From an uncultured Chitinophaga sp. (lineage in GTDB: Bacteria; Bacteroidota; Bacteroidia; Chitinophagales; Chitinophagaceae), in the NCBI RefSeq assembly GCF_937898475.1, contig NZ_CALEJS010000011.1, positions 1 through 64,000 of the forward strand: 64,000 bases of DNA. The letters are read 5' to 3'. Below are positions 59,015 to 64,000 of this stretch, piece after piece; the first letter of the stretch is position 1, and each line of letters starts with the position of its first letter. The notes below the pieces were generated by a model, which saw only the letters and a list, made by a program, of their open reading frames with translations, ran no database searches and had not been told where the DNA came from. The position numbers and the translations under genes are program-made.

Positions 59015-62000
59015 TTACTGTATTGCTTTCAGCATTTCTTTCACGGCTGCTTCCAGCTGCGTATCTTTCCCTGCCAGGAAATCTTCATAGCGCAGCGGTA
59101 CGCGTATATCCGGCTCTACCTGCAGGTTCTCTGTAGGACGGCCTTCCGCGCCAATGGTAGCCACCATCGGGATACCGAATACCAGTGTAGGATCAATCTG
59201 CCTTTCCCACCATACAGCGGTACCTGTACCTGCTACCGGCATACCGATCAGCTTACCTGCATGTCCCTGTTTATATACATAAGGGAAGATGAATGCATCG
59301 CTGTAATTGCTTTCGCTCATCAGTACACAGCTGGGGCGCTGCCATTGTCCCTGCGGTTCGCCGCCTTTCACTTTCTCTCCCTGCGGCGCAAACTCCAGGT
59401 ACTTCTTACCGCTGAGGAAATTGTACAGGTCATCATGCAGCCATCCGCCACCATTGAAACGGGTATCAACGATCAGGGCCTGTTTCTCGCGGTTCTTGCC
59501 CATCACTTCATCGTATACAGAACGGAAGCTGGCGTCATTCATACCCTGTACATGTACATAACCTACCTTACCATTGCTGAGGCGGTCCACCATTTTACGC
59601 ATGTTGTTGATCCAGCGTTTATACATCAGGGTGCCTTCTTCGCCATCGCTGATGGGTTTCACGGTTTCATCCCAGCGCTTTTGTGTGGCGGGGTCATAAA
59701 TGCTTACCAGTACATTGTTACCGGCTTTGCGGTTCAGCAATGCTGACCAGTCTGTCAGCGTACTGATGGTAACGCCGTCTATTTTTTCTATTACCACGCC
59801 TTTCTTCAGTTTGCTGGCAGCTTTATCAAAAGGCCCGCCGGCAATCACTTCGTCTACTTTCAGTCCGTCTGCTTTATAGGTTTCATCATACAGCAGGCCC
59901 AGTGATGCGGTGTTATCGCCATCCGGGCGCTGGGGAGAATAACGGCCGCCGGTATGTGAACCGTTCAGCTCTCCCAGCATTTCGCTCAGCAGTTCCTGGA
60001 AATCATAGTTGTTGCTGATATGCGGCAGGAAACGGGCGTAATTGTCATGGTACATTTTCCAGTCCATACCACGGATGGTAGGATCATAGAATTTCTCTTT
60101 TACCTGTTTCCAGGCATGGTCCAGGATGTAAGCGCGCTCTGCTTCCTGGTTCAGGATCATTTCTGACCTGATGGCAACCGGTGTGATCTTACCGGAAGCT
60201 GTTTCTACTTTTACCACGCTGCCGTTATTGCTTACAAAGATGGTATTGCCATCCTTGCTCAGCACTATGCTGCCGGGACTGCCGCCCAGTTTGGCCAGTA
60301 TCTTGGTATCGCCGGTGCGCGGCTCTGTTACCCACAGGTCATAACCCTTTTCAAACGCAGCGGTGTAATACAGTTTGCTGGCATCTTTATTCAGCACGTA
60401 ATCGCTGATGGATGCGCTGTTAATGGTTAAGCGAATGATCCTGTTCTCCAGGTTATCAAAGTCCGGCGTGAAGGGCTTTTTCGGCGCCGCAGTATCTTTT
60501 GCTTTTGCCGTAGTGGTATCCTTACCTTTTGCTGCGGCATCTTCTTTTTCCTTCAGCAGGTTGAACTCATCTTTGGTGAGCTTGTATTTATCATACGTTT
60601 CCTGGTCAAAGAATACGGCATAAACATCCGTTTCCCTGCTGCCTTGCCGGGCCAGTGATTTACGGCCATCGCGGCTGGTTTCCCAGGTAAGTATGCGTCC
60701 GTCTGCATGCCACTTGCTGTTGCTTTCACCAAAGCCGCTGTTCACGGGGTATATAATAGCGCCCTTACCATCTGTCGGTATCAGGGCGGCGTTGCGTGAT
60801 CCAAAGAAGCCCTGCTGATCATCTGTTACGATCCATTTGCCGTCCGGGCTCCAGGCAAAGCTCCAGTCGCCGTCTGCATAAGAGTGGTTGTGTCCTTTAG
60901 GCAGCATTACACGGGTTTTACCGGTGGCAACGGTAAATACTTTCAGCACGTTGCGGTCTTCAATATAAGCGATCTCCTTGCCATCCGGTGAGAATACCGG
61001 TTGATACTCTTCTGCAGGTGTTGCTATCAGTGGCTCTTCCTTTAACACCGTGGCGGCAAAGAAATAGGGATCTTCTTTTCTTACGATGGTGCTCTGGTAA
61101 ATATCCCAGTTACCATTTCTTTCAGCGGCGTACACCAGTTTCTTTCCATCAGGCGACCACGCCACCATTCTTTCCTGCTGCGGTGTACTGGTAATGCGTT
61201 TGGTCATATTACCTTCCACGCTGCTTACAAACACTTCGCCACGGGCGATGAAGGCCATTTCCTTTCCGTTGGGGCTCATGGCAAATTCAGTGATGTTGCC
61301 GTTGATGGGAACATATTTCTCGATACCGGCGCGGCCATCGTTAAAGATCTTTACATTTACTTTCTTTGGCTGTTCTCCTTCATTCAGCGTATAGATCTCC
61401 CCGTTATAGGTAAAGCACAAAGTATTATTGGCAGACCTGGACAAATGCCTTACGGGGTGTTTATCAAAACGGGTGAGCTGCTGCGCCTTCCCTTTTTCCG
61501 TCAGCGATGTTTTGAACAGGTTCTGTGAAATGCCGCCGCTTTCGCTCAGGAAGTAGATCGTGTTATTATCGCCAAACAGCGGCTCACGGTCTTCACCTGC
61601 ATAATCAGATACCTGCTGGTAGGTTCCCTTGTTAATGTCAAACACCCATATATCCCTGGTAACGGCAGATACGTGGTGCTTACGCCAGGGATCCTCATAA
61701 CCTTTACGGTCCTGGAACACCAGCTGGTCTCCTTTGGCGTTATAGTGTGCAAACTCTGCGCCTGCTGCGCTCAGCAACACTGACCGTCCGCCGGTAACAG
61801 GCACGGTATACAGGTTGTTGAACAAGCGCGGTGATGCAAAGCGTATACTGGCGGCAGGCGCATTGCGTCCGCTGCCAAACAATACCTGCTTATTGTCTGG
61901 TGTAAAATCGTAGGGATAGTCTGCGGCGCTGTTGGCGGTCAGCCTTACCGGCGTTCCTCCGGCTGCAGGCATCACAAACACGTCGAAGTTGCCGTAACGG

Positions 62001-62248
62001 TCGCTGGCAAAAGCCAGGTGCTTACCGTCGTGACTCCATACGGGCATCATGTCCTGCGCCTCATGGATGGTGAGCGGAACGGCCACTCCCCCGCTGGCGT
62101 CTACCCGGTAAATATCCCCCTTATAACCAAAGGCAATGGTTTTGCCATCTGGTGAGATCGCTGGGTACCTGAGCCATAAGGCATTGTCCTGGGCATAGGT
62201 AGCTGCGGCCAGGAGACAGGCCGCACAGGCAATAAATAATCGTTTCAT
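59015..62248 (-). CDS. Tricorn-like S41 protease with N-terminal beta-propeller
   Basis: A signal peptide (LFIACAACLLAAATYAQ) precedes WD40-like PD40 repeats (AISPDGKTIAFGYKGDIYRV, MMPVWSHDGKHLAFASDRYG and several more). A Lys/Ala/Asp-rich linker lies near residues 580-605. A second propeller part, a tricorn C1-like helical domain, a PDZ domain (ASKLKKGVVIEKIDGVTI) and the S41 catalytic core (VGYVHVQGMND, IVDTRFNGGGWLHD, ESNYSDAFIFPYVY with the likely nucleophile Ser) follow. The 1077 residues match tricorn protease homologues. It is exported, so it degrades peptides in the periplasm or outside. Confidence 0.93.
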   Translation of the reverse strand: MKRLFIACAACLLAAATYAQDNALWLRYPAISPDGKTIAFGYKGDIYRVDASGGVAVPLTIHEAQDMMPVWSHDGKHLAFASDRYGNFDVFVMPAAGGTPVRLTANSAADYPYDFTPDNKQVLFGSGRNAPAASIRFASPRLFNNLYTVPVTGGRSVLLSAAGAEFAHYNAKGDQLVFQDRKGYEDPWRKHHVSAVTRDIWVFDINKGTYQQVSDYAGEDREPLFGDNNTIYFLSESGGISQNLFKTSLTEKGKAQQLTRFDKHPVRHLSRSANNTLCFTYNGEIYTLNEGEQPKKVNVKIFNDGRAGIEKYVPINGNITEFAMSPNGKEMAFIARGEVFVSSVEGNMTKRITSTPQQERMVAWSPDGKKLVYAAERNGNWDIYQSTIVRKEDPYFFAATVLKEEPLIATPAEEYQPVFSPDGKEIAYIEDRNVLKVFTVATGKTRVMLPKGHNHSYADGDWSFAWSPDGKWIVTDDQQGFFGSRNAALIPTDGKGAIIYPVNSGFGESNSKWHADGRILTWETSRDGRKSLARQGSRETDVYAVFFDQETYDKYKLTKDEFNLLKEKEDAAAKGKDTTTAKAKDTAAPKKPFTPDFDNLENRIIRLTINSASISDYVLNKDASKLYYTAAFEKGYDLWVTEPRTGDTKILAKLGGSPGSIVLSKDGNTIFVSNNGSVVKVETASGKITPVAIRSEMILNQEAERAYILDHAWKQVKEKFYDPTIRGMDWKMYHDNYARFLPHISNNYDFQELLSEMLGELNGSHTGGRYSPQRPDGDNTASLGLLYDETYKADGLKVDEVIAGGPFDKAASKLKKGVVIEKIDGVTISTLTDWSALLNRKAGNNVLVSIYDPATQKRWDETVKPISDGEEGTLMYKRWINNMRKMVDRLSNGKVGYVHVQGMNDASFRSVYDEVMGKNREKQALIVDTRFNGGGWLHDDLYNFLSGKKYLEFAPQGEKVKGGEPQGQWQRPSCVLMSESNYSDAFIFPYVYKQGHAGKLIGMPVAGTGTAVWWERQIDPTLVFGIPMVATIGAEGRPTENLQVEPDIRVPLRYEDFLAGKDTQLEAAVKEMLKAIQ

Positions 62249-62512
62249 AAAAGTGTAAGCGTTCAGATTTTGTTAAAAGCAGCGGGGTAAACCGGCTGCG
62301 CTCTCGTATTGGTTGGTCGCAAATTATGAAAAACAGGGGTTAAAAGGGTAGCATAATGACAAGTGGCGTTTTCAGCGGATGAAAGCCCGTCTTTTTGCCC
62401 AAAACGAGGGCGCAACTCTACACTACTCCCTGGTTAATCCGCCCTGGTACAGGGTTCAGGAGGGTACTGGCATAATTGATGCATTTCATCTATCAAACAA
62501 AATTACCAGACT

Positions 62513-62899
62513 ATGAGAGTGATAGGAACTAAAACACACGGATACCTGGACTACATTGTAGGTGTGCTGCTGATCATTGCACCCTGGGTATTAGGCTTTG
62601 CCGATAATGGCATAGAAACCTGGCTGCCCGTTATCCTGGGGGCAGGCGCTATATTATACAGCCTGCTCACCAATTATGAATTGGGCGTATGGCGGATGAT
62701 CTCCATGCGCACGCACCTGGTGCTGGATATGCTGAGTGGTTTACTGCTGATGGTGTCTCCCTGGCTGTTCGGCTTTGCCGACTATATCTGGGCGCCCCAC
62801 TTTATTGTAGGCCTTATTGAAATAGGCGCTGCAATGATGACGGAGAAGAGGCCGCATGCAGCAGCGCAGCACGTTCACCATACCAGGCCCGTTCATTAG
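62513..62899 (+). CDS. SPW-repeat membrane protein (128 aa)
   Basis: Four hydrophobic helices form two related halves. Each contains the repeat core, APWVLGFADN in the first half and SPWLFGFADY in the second, the hallmark of SPW-repeat (PF03779) proteins. The tail is His-rich (AAAQHVHHTRPVH) and could bind metal. The function of the family is unknown. It is monocistronic with a terminator at 62953. The 264 bp before it hold no recognisable gene. Confidence 0.88.
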   Translation: MRVIGTKTHGYLDYIVGVLLIIAPWVLGFADNGIETWLPVILGAGAILYSLLTNYELGVWRMISMRTHLVLDMLSGLLLMVSPWLFGFADYIWAPHFIVGLIEIGAAMMTEKRPHAAAQHVHHTRPVH

Positions 62900-62952
62900 G
62901 ATATACCGTAGCATCAACGAATTTGCCACTCCTGTGATCACCGAAGGTAAAA

Positions 62953-62980
62953 GCACTGTATCCGTACAGTGCTTCTTTTA
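62953..62980 (+). terminator. Rho-independent terminator after the SPW gene
   Basis: GCACTGT pairs with ACAGTGC (7 bp, extended by A-T pairs), 6-nt loop, followed by TTCTTTTATT. Confidence 0.85.
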
Positions 62981-62999
62981 TTATTTGTACTTTTAAGCT

Positions 63000-63305
63000 A
63001 TGGCAGACCATCCATACACCATCGTTAACAACGAAAAAGAGATGCAGTTCGAATTTGCACTGGAAGGTGAAAAGGCTTTCCTCTCTTACCGGTTTTATAA
63101 GAAGGACATTGCCTTTATGCATACCACCGTACCCAAAGCGCTGGAAGGCAGGGGTATTGCCACCGCCCTGGCTAAAGAGGCCTTCCGCTATGCGGCTACC
63201 CTTCACAGAAAGGTAATGGTATACTGTCCCTTCGTAGCCGGCTTTGTTAAAAATCACCCTGAATACCGCCCGCAATTAGACCCGGAATACCATCGTCACG
63301 GCTAA
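63000..63305 (+). CDS. Small GNAT-like acetyltransferase (YjdJ type, 101 aa)
   Basis: A mini-GNAT fold: strands AFLSYRFYKKDIAFMHTTVP, the acetyl-CoA loop EGRGIATALAKEAFRYA, and the C-terminal VMVYCPFVAGFVKNHPEYR with the family's conserved Cys-Pro-Tyr/Phe and HPEY end. At about 100 residues it belongs to the YjdJ/GNAT-like group, whose acceptors are unknown. The ORF is closely preceded by the SPW terminator, so it has its own promoter. Confidence 0.93.
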   Translation: MADHPYTIVNNEKEMQFEFALEGEKAFLSYRFYKKDIAFMHTTVPKALEGRGIATALAKEAFRYAATLHRKVMVYCPFVAGFVKNHPEYRPQLDPEYHRHG

Positions 63306-63390
63306 GTAAAATTTAAAAAAATAAGAATTTCTAAACAACTATTTATCAATCTATAGTGCGAGAATTCTCCTATCGTCATCGCCTGCACGT

Positions 63391-63420
63391 TTTGACGGCT
63401 GGCATAATTTTCGATATTTG
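63391..63420 (+). promoter_or_regulatory. Promoter of the glycine-zipper lipoprotein gene
   Basis: TTTG (63391-63394) and GATATTTG (63413-63420, one mismatch to TAnnTTTG) are separated by 18 bp, matching the Bacteroidota -33/-7 layout. The predicted start near 63424 gives a 32-nt leader to ATG 63456. Confidence 0.5.
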
Positions 63421-63455
63421 TGGGCAAATCGTAAACACACAGCAAAATTTTTACC

Positions 63456-63908
63456 ATGAAGAAGTTATTGATAGCCCTTGCGGCAACAGCGGTATTCGCC
63501 GCCTGCCACAACAATGCTGAGAATGCAGCTGCTATTGAAAGCGCAAAACAGGCTACTATTGATTCCATCAACACCGCCAACGCAGAAAAAGCCCGTGCAG
63601 AAGCTGAAGCAAAAGCCGTTGCCGCTAAAAAGAAAAGTACGGCTGCTCCTGCTGCCGCTACTGAAAGCAGCACCGCCAGCACTTCCGCCGCAGGTACTGC
63701 CGCTCCTGCCAAGAAAAAAGGATGGAGTCATACCGCTAAAGGCGCTGTAGTAGGCGCTGGTGCAGGCGCCATCACCGGTGCTGTGGTAAACAAGAACGAC
63801 CGCGTTAAAGGCGCTGCTATCGGTACCATCGTAGGTGCAGGTGTAGGCGCTGGCGTAGGTGCTATTGTTGACCATGAGAAGAAAAAGAAAGAAACCCGCA
63901 AGCAATAG
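63456..63908 (+). CDS. Glycine-zipper (YMGG-like) lipoprotein
   Basis: A short lipoprotein signal (LLIALAATAVFAACHN) with the lipobox Cys is followed by an Ala/Lys/Glu-rich helical stretch (NAEKARAEAEAKAVAAKKKS) and an Ala/Ser/Thr/Pro-rich linker. The C-terminal glycine zipper (AVVGAGAGAITGAVVNKNDR, then GAAIGTIVGAGVGAGVGAIV) can insert into or pack against a membrane. A charged tail ends the protein. Such proteins are abundant envelope lipoproteins of unknown role. It has its own promoter and terminator. Confidence 0.88.
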   Translation: MKKLLIALAATAVFAACHNNAENAAAIESAKQATIDSINTANAEKARAEAEAKAVAAKKKSTAAPAAATESSTASTSAAGTAAPAKKKGWSHTAKGAVVGAGAGAITGAVVNKNDRVKGAAIGTIVGAGVGAGVGAIVDHEKKKKETRKQ

Positions 63909-63932
63909 GCAATATTAACCGTCTGATATATC

Positions 63933-63968
63933 AAAAAAGGTGTCTCAACAAAAGGGACACCTTTTTTT
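63933..63968 (+). terminator. Rho-independent terminator after the glycine-zipper gene
   Basis: AAAAAAGGTGTC pairs with GACACCTTTTTT (12 bp), with an 11-nt loop and a run of seven T. The A run on the other side would also let it act on the opposite strand. Confidence 0.92.
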
Positions 63969-64000
63969 ATGCCTTTTATGCAGGCTTATACCTCCTTATA

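Noticed and set aside
58025..59746. Plus-strand open frame of 573 codons across the dehydrogenase and tricorn genes
   Set aside because: It crosses two well-supported minus-strand genes and a terminator; the translation is His/Ile/Cys-rich without domains.
62283..62312. GGGGTA ... CTCGTA on the plus strand as a second ECF promoter
   Set aside because: The spacing differs from the 16 bp seen at 11615-11645, and it points away from the minus-strand gene next to it, towards a gene 200 bp off.
1..64000. CRISPR array, insertion sequence or rRNA operon
   Set aside because: No regularly spaced repeats, transposase-like proteins, terminal inverted repeats or rRNA-like stretches were seen on reading the window.

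Overview
The window looks like chromosomal DNA of a Bacteroidota bacterium, most likely Chitinophagaceae (Chitinophaga-like). The basis is SusC/SusD pairs, FecR/ECF sigma regulation, TonB receptors with carboxypeptidase-regulatory N-termini, LytTR two-component genes, promoter -7 elements of the TAnnTTTG type, and weak Shine-Dalgarno use. There is no rRNA and no intact tRNA gene.

Layout. (1) 1-3675 is the right end of an integrated element. It is visibly AT-richer than the rest and carries a CHAT-domain (caspase-like) protein with a probable frameshift, an unknown 286-aa protein and a tyrosine recombinase. It ends at a 3' fragment of tRNA-Leu that looks like the attachment site; the rest lies left of the window. 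(2) 3676-4608 is a decayed strip with a DUF4143 ATPase remnant. (3) 4609-10824 holds a membrane protein, a secreted esterase/Spy-like pair, a LytS/LytTR two-component pair and an amino-acid permease. (4) 10953-19249 is an ECF sigma/FecR surface-signalling locus with two paralogous TonB receptors, only one carrying the STN signalling domain, and a GNAT gene between them. (5) 19260-28445 holds a universal stress protein, a GH43-like/GH51 plus GH27 glycosidase pair, a sigma/anti-sigma pair and a NEW3-domain/ABC exporter operon. (6) 28565-30100 holds small secreted proteins and a degenerate receiver protein.

(7) 30143-42581 is a complete nitrate assimilation locus. cobA (siroheme precursor) and a four-cysteine Crp/Fnr regulator run leftward. 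nirB, nirD, an outer-membrane channel, narK, a nitrate reductase fused to its own NirB-like reductase module, and a rubredoxin-tailed protein run rightward. Two identical-type palindromes (ATGAT-N4-ATCAT) lie in the divergent control region. (8) 42725-50406 is a polysaccharide utilisation locus (SusC, SusD, two surface lipoproteins, alginate-lyase-family enzyme), with two LacI-type operators upstream but no LacI gene in the window. (9) 50905-56706 is a giant alpha-2-macroglobulin-like protein with an intact CNEQ thioester motif and an inserted SusC-type regulatory plus plug segment. (10) 56729-63908 holds YjbQ, a Zn-alcohol dehydrogenase operon, a tricorn-like S41 protease, an SPW-repeat membrane protein, a small GNAT and a glycine-zipper lipoprotein.

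The best candidates for something undescribed are the CHAT cargo of the tRNA-Leu element, the macroglobulin/plug chimera, the rubredoxin-tailed reductase-like protein of the nitrate operon, and the twin-receptor ECF locus. All functions are inferred by reading motifs by eye; no searches were run.
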